A stretch of 64,000 nucleotides of DNA, from NCBI GenBank assembly GCA_015665455.1, contig JADFAD010000001.1, positions 62,001 to 126,000 of the forward strand, in the 5' to 3' direction. Under the pieces are notes generated by a model, which worked only from the letters and a program-made list of their open reading frames with translations, had not been told where the DNA came from and did not search any database. Source of the stretch: Oceanospirillaceae bacterium (lineage in GTDB: Bacteria > Pseudomonadota > Gammaproteobacteria > Pseudomonadales > Litoribrevibacteraceae). A program made the position numbers and the translations under genes. This document shows positions 38,067 to 46,666 of this stretch, one piece after another (the stretch's first letter is position 1; each line of letters starts with the position of its first letter).

Positions 38067-39143
38067 TTAGTCTTTGTATATCGGTCTTTTACCGCTGAGT
38101 CGGATAACTTTAAAGCTCTTGTTATTCGCTAAGAGATCGACCCGTTTAAAATGTTTTTTCGCTTTCTCTTCCAGAGGGATAAACAAGTTCACGACGAAAA
38201 TGGCTGCACCTCCTGAAACGAGTAACCTACGGGTAGTCGCAAGAAAGCGTTCAGTCATTTCATTGTCAACGGAGAACCCTTGATGAAATGGCGGGTTACA
38301 AACAATTGCGTCGAAGGGCTCTGTTATTGAGTCCGCACAATTGGCTGGTATGATTTCACCTTCAAGTTGATTGGCTGCGAGTGTGGCTTTGATCGCAGCA
38401 ACGGCAGACGCGTTGTTATCGGTACCGACTAACGTTTCAAAACCGAATTGCTTCATGTTGGCTAACAGATAACCATAGCCGCAACCTAAATCCAATACGC
38501 GCCCTGTTTGTTTGTCTTCTGGAATGCTTTGGCGTTTCATGAAGTCAGGCATTTGTTCCAGTAACAGGCTGCTGCCTTGGTCTAGTTTGTTCCAACCAAA
38601 CACTCCCGGTTTACTGATGAATGTTAAGCCGTCTTGTTCTGCGATAGTCGTGAGTTCTGAGTAATTCTTATCGTCTAACTTGGGTTGATCTGAGTGTTGA
38701 TTAACGAGCGCGGTCAGCCAAATGTCCCTGTTTAATTTAATGATGTTCTTTTCGGAATGAAGATAGCTGGTGGCTTTGTCTGTGTACGTTTTAATGCCTT
38801 CTTTTTTTCCGCCTGCCATGATTAATTGGCCATTCTTTTTTAGAACTCGAGCGGATTGATTGATGACATGATGGACGACGGCTTTTTCTTTGGATAACCG
38901 GTATATGAGCAAGTCGAAGGCCGCTTCGGGGAACTGATTGAAATCGAAGTCGTTGAAGAGGCACTCAATTCCTGCTTTTTTTAAGGCAGTAACTTGATCA
39001 ATTCGGTTACTCATAAAGGTAACGTCTACATCACTCGGAAGCAAAGAGGGATGCAGGTCAAACGGATGTTCATCAAGTACCCACAATACAGGGCCTGTGG
39101 CGTCTTTAACGTAATCTAAAAAAGTTTGATAAAGTGGATTCAC
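38067..39143 (-). CDS. Class I methyltransferase, RsmC/RlmG family (rRNA guanine N2)
   Basis: RsmC and RlmG methylate N2 of a guanine in 16S or 23S rRNA using S-adenosylmethionine. The 358-residue protein has a tandem arrangement: a degenerate N-terminal methyltransferase-like domain and a catalytic C-terminal half. The catalytic part has GRVLDLGCGYGYLLA for cofactor and DAIVCNPPFHQG for the target base. I cannot separate the two functions from sequence alone; NPPFHQ and the LANNKSFKVIRL end lean to RlmG, the length to RsmC. Translation starts at GTG overlapping the rsuA stop by one base (TAGTG), so rsuA and this gene are coupled. Confidence 0.88.
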   Translation of the reverse strand: MNPLYQTFLDYVKDATGPVLWVLDEHPFDLHPSLLPSDVDVTFMSNRIDQVTALKKAGIECLFNDFDFNQFPEAAFDLLIYRLSKEKAVVHHVINQSARVLKKNGQLIMAGGKKEGIKTYTDKATSYLHSEKNIIKLNRDIWLTALVNQHSDQPKLDDKNYSELTTIAEQDGLTFISKPGVFGWNKLDQGSSLLLEQMPDFMKRQSIPEDKQTGRVLDLGCGYGYLLANMKQFGFETLVGTDNNASAVAAIKATLAANQLEGEIIPANCADSITEPFDAIVCNPPFHQGFSVDNEMTERFLATTRRLLVSGGAAIFVVNLFIPLEEKAKKHFKRVDLLANNKSFKVIRLSGKRPIYKD

Positions 39144-39832
39144 TAGTGAATGCTCTCAATTTCGTGCTGGGTTAGGGGGCGATACTCTCCGGGCTCTAAA
39201 TTGGAATCAAGTGTGATTTCTCCAATTTGGCTGCGGTGCAGTTCGATAACTTCATTGTCTGTTGCGGCAAACATTCGTTTTACTTGATGGAACATGCCTT
39301 CAGAAATGGTTAACTCAACCAAGGTTGATTCAATGACTTTTACGCTGGCGGGGCGAGTTTTTCTTTCTTCGCTTTTAAAGTAAATACCGTCATTTAGCAT
39401 TTCAATGGCTTGGTCCGTGATTTCCCTATCAAGAGTAACCAGATAACGCTTTTTGCATTCATGATTGGGGCTGGTTACTTTATGTGCCCATTGTCCATCA
39501 TTTGTTAATAAAACTAAGCCTGTTGTATCAACATCCAATCGACCTGCTGGGTGAAGGCCTCTGGCAGGCTGATCAATTAAATCAATGACTGTCGGGTAGT
39601 GGCTATCTTCCGTGGAAGAAATGAACCCCGAAGGCTTATAAAGCATTAGATACTGTGTGCCTAAATGCTTAAGGGGCGTGTCATTAATGCACACCTCTTG
39701 ATCGAGCGTAATATGTAACGAAGGATCGGTAATTATTTTATCGTTAACAGTAATCTGTTTCTTTTTAATTGCTTTCTTTGCCTCGCTGCGAGTAATGCTT
39801 GCATTGTGGCAAAGGTATTTATCTAGGCGCAT
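39143..39832 (-). CDS. rsuA: 16S rRNA pseudouridine(516) synthase RsuA
   Basis: RsuA makes pseudouridine 516 in 16S rRNA. MRLDKYLCHNASITRSEAKKAI forms the S4-like RNA-binding domain (about 1-60). The catalytic domain has LYKPSGFISS, then GRLDVDTTGLVLLTNDG with catalytic Asp 100, KKRYLV, and ISEGMFHQVKRMFAA. The 229 residues equal the RsuA size. It is the first gene of a two-gene rRNA-modification operon with the downstream methyltransferase. Confidence 0.94.
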   Translation of the reverse strand: MRLDKYLCHNASITRSEAKKAIKKKQITVNDKIITDPSLHITLDQEVCINDTPLKHLGTQYLMLYKPSGFISSTEDSHYPTVIDLIDQPARGLHPAGRLDVDTTGLVLLTNDGQWAHKVTSPNHECKKRYLVTLDREITDQAIEMLNDGIYFKSEERKTRPASVKVIESTLVELTISEGMFHQVKRMFAATDNEVIELHRSQIGEITLDSNLEPGEYRPLTQHEIESIH

Positions 39833-39899
39833 GATTCGTCAATTAGAAAAGCTTCTGTGAGCGGTAATGCGATTGTAACAGAGACCCCTTGGTTCATGG

Positions 39900-41996
39900 T
39901 TAAGAATTTACATTGGTTTTAGGTGTTTCTGCGATAGACAATGCGCCTCTACCACTGTTCTTTACTTGGTACATAGCGTGATCAGCGGCAATAATTAATT
40001 GATCAAGGTTTATCCCGTGGTCAGGGTAAACAGATATCCCGATGCTGCAGCTGATTCGAATAATATGTTCATTGATTTCGAAGGGGCGTTGTAAAACATC
40101 GAGAAGCTCTTTAGCTACAAATTTTGAGTCAAATTGATTATCCATTCCGTCTAACAAAATAAGAAATTCATCGCCTCCGAGTCGCGCAAGCGTATCGGAC
40201 TCTCTTAATCGGTCGGAAAGGCGCTCAGCCACTTTGATGAGTAATTGATCGCCAATGGCATGGCCATACTGATCATTGACGGGTTTAAACTTATCTAAAT
40301 CAATGAAGAGCAGCGCAAACTTTGTCTTTTCTCTTCCAGATCGGGCAATGGTTTTATCGAGCAGTAAATTAAAAAAGCTTCTGTTGGGTAAGCCAGTGAG
40401 AGAGTCATGGTGAGCCATATGGTTGAGTTGTTCCTGAAGCTTTTTCCGTTCGTTTGCATAAATGCTGTTGCTGCAGAGTTCCGATAAACTTGCTAGGAAC
40501 AGTTCTTTGCTTTCCATGGCTTTCTGATGGCTCAATTGAAACTCGACAATCAGAGTGCCTTTCATTTGTTTATTAACAAGAATTGGGCACAGAATCGCCG
40601 TTTCCGAGACCTCAAACCCAGTTAGATCTTGAGCTACGTCTCGATCTAAATGGGTTGTAAAGGTTCTTTGATTCATCAGCTTATGCATGAAGTTTTGTGC
40701 CAACATATTGGTTTGAAAGACGGTTCCGTTTGGAATGTTGTTTCCTGATTCAGAGTAACAGGCGTAGCACTCGATCGTAGTTAATGGCTTATTCATGATC
40801 CAGATGGTTGCACGTTCACATTCGGAATTTTTTACAAACGTAGAGAGAATCTTGTAAAACGATTGGTGTAGATGGCCGGCATTCAGATCTGGATTATTGG
40901 CAAGTTCAAACAATAATTGGCCTTGTTTGATGTGCTCTTCTTGAATTTTTTGTTGGTCGTCAATGTGTGTGTTTAATTTATCAATGGCGTATCTAAGAAT
41001 TCTTTTTAAACGGCCAATTTCATCCCTTTGGAGTTCTTTTTTCGATATGGACACTTGTTCAAGTGACGGGGCATTTTCTATTTTTCTTATTAACGCGCTG
41101 AGAGGTGATGAAATTTGTTGTCTTAAATAGATAAAGGAGAGTAGGCCAATGGTGGCGGCTGTTACCAGTTGAATATACAGCGCTTGGTTAAATGTGTCTT
41201 TGCTGTGTTTTATTATTTCTCGGGGCATTTCGCTGGTCAGTGCGATATTAAATTTTCCATAGATGTCGGATAAATGCTTTGTTGCGGTCATGCTCTGACC
41301 TTCTTTGTAGATCTTAATGGTACTTATTGGCGTGACTGTTTCTGAATCGCGGTTGGTAAATAGATCTAATGGTGCAATGGTTGTTTTGGTATCAAGTCGT
41401 TCGAGGTGAGAATCAAATAATTCAGGCGCCGCTATCTGTAACATGACTAACCATCCTCTAGACGGCCCTGTGTAATCGCCTCTAAGAATGTTATGTACGG
41501 AAATTAAGTAAATCTTTTCATTGAATATGAGCAACCCTGTTTTTGAATAGTTGATGTCCTCTATTAGATTAACCACGTAGCTGTGTTGCGTTATAAAATC
41601 ATTAATTAAGTTTGGAATAATTGAAAAACGCTCGTCTGACATGATGCCAGCTCGAAGTGTTCTATCTTTGTTGATCCAGATAAGGCCGTGCAAGCCGATC
41701 GCCTCTAAACTGGGGGCATGGATGTTTTTCTGGATGAACTCTTTACTCATGTTCTCCATAAATTCATAGTTTTCGTCCCAGAGCGCCCAGTCGGTCGTTA
41801 ATATTTCAACTTGGTTTAATTGACTGTTTAGGTATTGCTGGCTGTGTTGCAGCTCGCGTAATGCAAAAGAGTTTTCCAAGTCTTCTAGGTTTTGTGTAAC
41901 CAACAATTTATGGCTGACTAATTGAATTAGCATAAATGAAATAAACGCGGTAATTCCTACTGCTGCAATTTTTGATACTAAACTCATGAAGCTCAT
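39900..41996 (-). CDS. CHASE4-GAF-GGDEF diguanylate cyclase
   Basis: The N-terminus has one membrane helix (about 8-32), an extracytoplasmic CHASE4 sensor (TDWALWDENYEFM, then RGWLVMLQI), a second helix near 270-290, and a HAMP-like linker (SPLSALIRKIENAP, GRLKRILRYAIDKL). A GAF domain follows (about 365-515), then GGDEF. DSLTGLPNRSFF and DLDKFKPVNDQYGHAIGD are intact. The active loop GGDEF is at 607-611 with RESD inhibitory site. It should make cyclic di-GMP in response to periplasmic and cytosolic signals. The gap to rsuA is 67 bases on the same strand, but rsuA lies downstream of it. Confidence 0.92.
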   Translation of the reverse strand: MSFMSLVSKIAAVGITAFISFMLIQLVSHKLLVTQNLEDLENSFALRELQHSQQYLNSQLNQVEILTTDWALWDENYEFMENMSKEFIQKNIHAPSLEAIGLHGLIWINKDRTLRAGIMSDERFSIIPNLINDFITQHSYVVNLIEDINYSKTGLLIFNEKIYLISVHNILRGDYTGPSRGWLVMLQIAAPELFDSHLERLDTKTTIAPLDLFTNRDSETVTPISTIKIYKEGQSMTATKHLSDIYGKFNIALTSEMPREIIKHSKDTFNQALYIQLVTAATIGLLSFIYLRQQISSPLSALIRKIENAPSLEQVSISKKELQRDEIGRLKRILRYAIDKLNTHIDDQQKIQEEHIKQGQLLFELANNPDLNAGHLHQSFYKILSTFVKNSECERATIWIMNKPLTTIECYACYSESGNNIPNGTVFQTNMLAQNFMHKLMNQRTFTTHLDRDVAQDLTGFEVSETAILCPILVNKQMKGTLIVEFQLSHQKAMESKELFLASLSELCSNSIYANERKKLQEQLNHMAHHDSLTGLPNRSFFNLLLDKTIARSGREKTKFALLFIDLDKFKPVNDQYGHAIGDQLLIKVAERLSDRLRESDTLARLGGDEFLILLDGMDNQFDSKFVAKELLDVLQRPFEINEHIIRISCSIGISVYPDHGINLDQLIIAADHAMYQVKNSGRGALSIAETPKTNVNS

Positions 41997-42136
41997 TTAC
42001 TCGTATTGTTGTATGCGATTGTTATTTTTTAATTCCGAGTATCGTTACCTAATCTTCTGGTAGAATTGCGATCTTTGAAAAATGGTTTTAGACCAAATTT
42101 ATTTAAGTGTAGACCTAAATTGAGGTGTTAATAGCA

Positions 42137-42940
42137 GTGACTTACCAAGATCGTTTTGGTGGCATCGGCCGGTTGTATGGTGTCGATCAATTATCTATTT
42201 ATCAGCGTTCTCATGCCTGTGTTGTTGGCATTGGTGGTGTGGGGTCATGGGCGGCGGAAGGCCTTGCTCGATCAGGTGTTGGAAAAATAACATTGATTGA
42301 TCTTGACGATATATGCGTTACGAATGTAAATAGACAAGTGCATGCTTTAACTGAAACGGTCGGGAAGCTAAAAATTGACGTAATGGCCGAGCGGATTAAA
42401 TCGATCAATCCTGATTGTGAGGTTATTACTGTGATGGATTTTGTGGATCAAAAAAATGTTGCGTCACTGATTACTCATGAGATGGATTGTGTTGTAGATG
42501 CCATTGATAGCATGAAAGCGAAAGCTGCTTTGGTTAATCACTGTAAACGCGCAAAAATCCCTGTTATCTGTACCGGTGCAGCGGGAGGCCAGACCGACCC
42601 AACTAAAATCGAGATTGCCGACTTAAATAAAACCTTTAATGACCCGCTTATTCGTCGAGTCAGGTCCTATTTGAGAAGAACTCAGGGGTATTCACGAAAC
42701 CCTAAGAGAAACTACAGCATTCCTGTGGTTTATTCGAGGGAACAACTTGTACACCCTCAGCCTGATGGTTCCGTATGCCAACAAAGGGCGGCAGGTGATG
42801 GATCAACAAAGCTGGATTGCAATACCGGTTTTGGGGCCATAACGATGGTTACCGCTTCATTTGGTTTTATGGCAGCCAATAAAGCGCTGGAATTGATGAC
42901 GAAAAATGTTTTGAAGAAACGTCAGAGCGAAGATGTTTGA
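42137..42940 (+). CDS. tcdA: tRNA threonylcarbamoyladenosine dehydratase TcdA
   Basis: TcdA (CsdL) is an E1-like enzyme that uses ATP to cyclise t6A to ct6A at tRNA position 37. Landmarks are QDRFGGIGRLYG, the nucleotide loop VVGIGGVGSWAAEGLARSGVG and LIDLDDICVTNVNRQVHAL with the conserved Asp and Arg. Further on come VVDAIDSMKAK and a Cys in GTGAAGGQTDPT. The C-terminal half (GSVCQQRAAGDGSTKLDCNTGFGAITMVTASFG, in two parts) fits the family. I chose GTG 42137, which is spaced properly from GAGG; an in-frame GTG four codons upstream overlaps that site. Confidence 0.93.
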   Translation: MTYQDRFGGIGRLYGVDQLSIYQRSHACVVGIGGVGSWAAEGLARSGVGKITLIDLDDICVTNVNRQVHALTETVGKLKIDVMAERIKSINPDCEVITVMDFVDQKNVASLITHEMDCVVDAIDSMKAKAALVNHCKRAKIPVICTGAAGGQTDPTKIEIADLNKTFNDPLIRRVRSYLRRTQGYSRNPKRNYSIPVVYSREQLVHPQPDGSVCQQRAAGDGSTKLDCNTGFGAITMVTASFGFMAANKALELMTKNVLKKRQSEDV

Positions 42941-42970
42941 TGTAATTAGAATGATAAAAGGGAACTTTAC

Positions 42971-43579
42971 ATGATTATTGATTTTGACGAACTGACAGGA
43001 ACTCAAGCCTATCACTTAATGACTCAAACGGTTATTCCAAGACCCGTGGCTTGGATTTTGACTGAAAATGAATCGGGAAACTACAATCTTGCGCCGTTCT
43101 CTTTCTTTACTGCAGTGTGTAGTACGCCTCCCATACTGATGTTCTCGGTGGGTAAAAAACCAACGGGAGAAATAAAGGATACCCGTCGAAATATTGAGCG
43201 TACCAAGGGATTTGTCCTTCATATTGCGAGCTTGGAACAGGCATCGGATATGACAGAAAGCTCGCGTACTTTGGATTATGGCGTATCGGAAGTTGATCAT
43301 TCAAAGTTGGCTTTAAACAGGGATTGGCAAAAACCATTACCCCGACTTGATCAGTGCCAAGTAGCAATGTACTGCGAGTTACATAAGGTTGATGAAATTG
43401 GTGATAATAAGCAGGGTGTTATTTACGGTGAAGTGAAGCACATGTTTGTTTCTGATTCGATTGCGACACATACGGATCGATTAAGGATTGATGTTGCGAA
43501 GTTAAACCCTATTGCACGTCTAGGTGGAAGTGAATATGCGGGTCTAGGTTCCGTGATTACGATTCCTAGACCGGAGTGA
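42971..43579 (+). CDS. Flavin reductase-like (FMN-binding split barrel) protein
   Basis: The 202-residue product is a split-barrel flavoprotein of the flavin-reductase-like family. Landmarks are TVIPRPVAWILTENESGNYNLAPFSFFTAVCSTPPILMFSVG, in two segments, then DTRRNIERTKGFVLHIA. The PRPVAW and NLAPFSFF motifs contact FMN in this family. The true substrate could be a flavin, a metal-flavin complex or another compound. It follows tcdA by 30 bases on the same strand and may share its transcript. It converges with the hemerythrin-like gene, 12 bases away. Confidence 0.85.
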   Translation: MIIDFDELTGTQAYHLMTQTVIPRPVAWILTENESGNYNLAPFSFFTAVCSTPPILMFSVGKKPTGEIKDTRRNIERTKGFVLHIASLEQASDMTESSRTLDYGVSEVDHSKLALNRDWQKPLPRLDQCQVAMYCELHKVDEIGDNKQGVIYGEVKHMFVSDSIATHTDRLRIDVAKLNPIARLGGSEYAGLGSVITIPRPE

Positions 43580-43591
43580 TGTTTAAGAAAG

Positions 43592-44158
43592 TCACTTCGT
43601 TTCCTGTGTTTCAAGTATTTGGAGCCACTGTGGCCTTAACGTATCTATTGACTCAATGACAGACTTACTTTGTTGGTCGAGTTCATTACAAAGTTCATGA
43701 ATGGCTTCAGGGGCTAGGTTGTTATCGAGCTCCATTAACATACCTTGTTCTTCCCTTGCTTCGTGATGTTCCAATACATTCTTTAGTGACTTCTGTTTTT
43801 CTAATAACTCAATTAACCATCTACGATAGGTCGACGTTGAAGAAGCGCCTTCGTGTTCCAAATAACGGCATCCCTCCGTTATATTTTTTAAGTTCTTTGA
43901 TAGCATTTGCTCGACTTTGTTGTGCTCATGTTTGTATAGCGTATGAGGCCAGCGAGCGTCTTTAATTTTTGAAAGTTCAGGGAGAAGAAAGTCATTTTCA
44001 AAGGTTAGGTGGCTGATTTGAAAAGCCATGTATTCTTTAAAAATGGAAAGTGATAATTCGGGACGACACAAGATTAATGCTTCTTGGTGGAGTAGAAATG
44101 TTTCATTCAAAAATAGGTGTTGTTGATCAATGGCATTAAGTAATGAGCGGGCAGACAT
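43592..44158 (-). CDS. Hemerythrin-like (HHE) domain protein
   Basis: The product of about 188 residues is all-helical with histidines and carboxylates placed as in HHE cation-binding domains. They include ETFLLHQEAL, HLTFENDFLLPEL, YKHEHNKVEQML and LEHHEAREEQGMLMELD. Such proteins can hold a di-iron centre and bind oxygen or nitric oxide. I prefer the ATG at 44158, since the domain begins there and an A/G-rich site is near; an in-frame ATG at 44203 has no ribosome site. It is downstream of a possible structured RNA and the TonB receptor gene. Confidence 0.78.
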   Translation of the reverse strand: MSARSLLNAIDQQHLFLNETFLLHQEALILCRPELSLSIFKEYMAFQISHLTFENDFLLPELSKIKDARWPHTLYKHEHNKVEQMLSKNLKNITEGCRYLEHEGASSTSTYRRWLIELLEKQKSLKNVLEHHEAREEQGMLMELDNNLAPEAIHELCNELDQQSKSVIESIDTLRPQWLQILETQETK

Positions 44159-44203
44159 GTTCTTTTCTCTTGATGAGCCGATTGAAAATGTGTTCGTAAG
44201 CAT

Positions 44204-44456
44204 AATGCGTCATGAATCACGCTTCAAATCATTCGTTTTAGTGTTCTTAAAAAGACATCAGTAATGTGTAGCGGCTGATTTTAAGCCAGTTAGGTTTTAT
44301 CTCGTTTGTTTTAGATCAATGGAATTATAATCTGAGTTACCCCCCTGAAGTGCAGCGGTGGGGAGAAGAATAAGCCTTGTCTAATTCAAAACAAAACGGT
44401 TTGAATCCGTTCGAAGTTTATTAGGTGTGAAGGGGGGTATAAGAAACATAAAATTA
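44204..44456. other. Intergenic region before the hemerythrin-like gene
   Basis: No protein gene is apparent in these 253 bases. It contains a plus-strand TATAAT (44326-44331) and the possible structured RNA listed separately. Confidence 0.5.
44338..44439 (+). ncRNA. Possible structured RNA
   Basis: The ends are perfectly complementary over 9 bases: TACCCCCCT (44338-44346) and AGGGGGGTA (44431-44439). Inside, ATTCAAA (44384-44390) can pair with TTTGAAT (44400-44406), or AACGG with CCGTT (near 44396-44412); these two hairpins exclude each other. A TATAAT ends 6 bases before the 5' end. No T-rich terminator follows. It does not look like 4.5S RNA, 6S RNA or RNase P RNA, so it is only a candidate; strand is inferred from the -10 box. 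Confidence 0.35.
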
Positions 44457-46433
44457 TTAGAAATAAATTGCTGCTTCAATGTAATAGCTTCGATCAGGGC
44501 CACCGGGAACTTCAGTTAAATTTTTACGTATATGTTCTGGGTATGAGTAGGTTTCATCAAACAGGTTTTTAACTTTTCCTGTGAACTTATATCGGTTGGA
44601 CGGTTGATAACTGATGTTGGAATTTATCAGTATGTAATCTTTGATGTCACCCGAGGTTTGATCGTTGGTTGTATACGCTTTATCGCCCACATACTGACCG
44701 TTAGTGGAGAGATTCCATTGTTTATTTATTTTGTACGTTAAGGATGCGTTACCTTGGATGTGTTCAATGAATTCAAGGCCGTTCCCTTCACTGTCTTCTC
44801 CTTCTTTATAAGATACGTTCAAAAATCCTGTGAACTTCTTATTAAAGGAATACTTGAGTTCAGACTCTAAGCCCCAAACATCTACATCGTCCCCATTCAC
44901 ATAAGTGGCAGAGTTACCATTCGTAGGTGGTTTTCGTACGATACCTTCTTCTAGACGCTGGAAAAAAGCGTTAACTCTGATAGCAAATACTTCCCATTGT
45001 GTGTCGATGCCTATATCCAATGTCTTGATCTTTTCACGGCTTAGATTGGGGTCACCAAGAATAATGGCTGATTCGGAATATCTATCGAGGTAATCCGGGT
45101 TTCTGAACGCTTCACCATAAAGAACTTTTAATGTGGTGACGTCAGAGATAGAAAATACAGCGCCAAGCCTTGGAACCAAGTCACTGGTTCCTGCATCTTC
45201 ATTATGATTAAGTCTGCCGCCAGCAATGAGAGACAGGTCATCGGTTGCTTGCCATTTCCATTGCGTGAAAATGGATTTGTTGGTCGTCCTTATCTTTTTT
45301 AAGTACGGAGAAAGTAAGTTATTTTCGCCTGTATCATTGAATGTGACGGAGTATGGCTCGCTTTCGTCTTGTTCTACTTCGAAACCACTGATTAACGACA
45401 TTTCTGGTTGGATCTGCCAATCGTAATTTAAGTCAAATGCCCACATACTGCTTTGAGTGTTGAGTGTGGAATAGTAATTGTCTCTATTCGGCGTGAAAGG
45501 GTCTTCAACCCAGCCTCCATCGGTTGTACGAGCATTCTGATCTCTTCTTACCCTTGTTGAAAGAGTACCGTGGGACAATTGCCAATTGTACTTAGCATCA
45601 ATGTAATACGATGAATATTCGTGAACGCCAGCCTGTTGAGCTTGTGGCCAAACGCCATATTTCATTTTGGTCTGATTAAAGTAGCCTATGTTCAGGCGGA
45701 AGTCTTCCTGATTGAAGTCGATGAACAGGTTAGATAAGTTGTTTTGATAGTCGAGATCGACAGGAACTCCAATTTCATCAATGGTGCCGCCATAACTATA
45801 CCCGTCGTCTTTTTTGACACTGGCGGCAATCAATAAAGGCCCTGCTTGACTGATGAGCTCTGCGTAACCGTGCTTGTTACTGCCTCCGCGCGTGTAAAGC
45901 TCTGTGTTTGTTATATTGGATGCATCTCGAGTAATGATGTTAATCACACCGGACAGCGCGTTGGTTCCGTACAACGCAGACCCAGGGCCTCGTATGACTT
46001 CGATTCGCTCGACCATATGGATAGGCATGAATTCTAAATGCGAGGAGCCCGTCACGGTTTCAAAGGTTGGGTGATCGTTGATCATGATCAACACTTTATT
46101 ATTGTAATGGGATTGTAATGTTCCTCTTACATTAATAGAGGTGTAGCCAAAGTAGGTTTCTGTAAGAGTAACACCGGGAACGAAGCTGAGCGCTTCGTAC
46201 AATGTGTTTGCACCAAGGCTTTCAATGTCTGATTGAGTAAGCACACTGACAATGGCTGCACTCTTGGATACTGTTTCTTTTTGTCGGCTGCTGGTAATGA
46301 TTTCAATTTCGCCGAGGGCTTCCAGTGGAAGGTCAAAGAAGTCTTTGCTTTCGTCAACAAATTCATCATCTGTCGCTAGGCTAGACAGTGAGTACATGCA
46401 GAAGATAAGAGAAAAAAGAAGACGGATAAGCAT
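44457..46433 (-). CDS. TonB-dependent outer-membrane receptor
   Basis: These receptors import scarce nutrients such as siderophores, haem or cobalamin using TonB energy. The 658-residue product has a signal peptide (cleaved near residue 21), then a plug domain (about 35-150: EIEIITSSRQKETVSKSAAIVSVLT, DIESLGANTLYEALSFVPGVTL, VERIEVIRGPGSALYGTNALSGVINIITR, each family landmarks). A 22-strand barrel follows, ending in the C-terminal aromatic (EAAIYF). The cargo cannot be told from sequence. A Fur-like sequence lies directly before the start, which favours iron regulation. Confidence 0.9.
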   Translation of the reverse strand: MLIRLLFSLIFCMYSLSSLATDDEFVDESKDFFDLPLEALGEIEIITSSRQKETVSKSAAIVSVLTQSDIESLGANTLYEALSFVPGVTLTETYFGYTSINVRGTLQSHYNNKVLIMINDHPTFETVTGSSHLEFMPIHMVERIEVIRGPGSALYGTNALSGVINIITRDASNITNTELYTRGGSNKHGYAELISQAGPLLIAASVKKDDGYSYGGTIDEIGVPVDLDYQNNLSNLFIDFNQEDFRLNIGYFNQTKMKYGVWPQAQQAGVHEYSSYYIDAKYNWQLSHGTLSTRVRRDQNARTTDGGWVEDPFTPNRDNYYSTLNTQSSMWAFDLNYDWQIQPEMSLISGFEVEQDESEPYSVTFNDTGENNLLSPYLKKIRTTNKSIFTQWKWQATDDLSLIAGGRLNHNEDAGTSDLVPRLGAVFSISDVTTLKVLYGEAFRNPDYLDRYSESAIILGDPNLSREKIKTLDIGIDTQWEVFAIRVNAFFQRLEEGIVRKPPTNGNSATYVNGDDVDVWGLESELKYSFNKKFTGFLNVSYKEGEDSEGNGLEFIEHIQGNASLTYKINKQWNLSTNGQYVGDKAYTTNDQTSGDIKDYILINSNISYQPSNRYKFTGKVKNLFDETYSYPEHIRKNLTEVPGGPDRSYYIEAAIYF

Positions 46434-46444
46434 ATGAGATCTAG

Positions 46445-46463
46445 GGTCAATAGTTATTCTTAT
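46445..46463. promoter_or_regulatory. Candidate Fur box before the TonB receptor gene
   Basis: Read on the minus strand, the sequence matches 12 of 19 positions of the Fur consensus (11 of 15 in the core). It lies 12-30 bases before the ATG. The match is moderate and AT-rich DNA produces false hits. Confidence 0.35.
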
Positions 46464-46666
46464 TAGATGTGTTTTGTAACCATACTAGTAAATGGCAAAT
46501 GGTCAAGTAATTGACGAACATTAATTGGTAATTAAGTCTGAATGGCGCACTTTTCTTTGTTCTCAGTGAATTGCGAGGTATTTGGGACGAAAGGTTCTGA
46601 ATCTGATGTCGATGAAAATAACTTGGATCAGTTAACCTTATCGTTACGAAAAATCGGGGAAGTCAT

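Noticed and set aside
46434..46666. Glycine riboswitch ahead of the AGCS symporter gene
   Set aside because: None of the conserved glycine-aptamer segments is visible in the gap.
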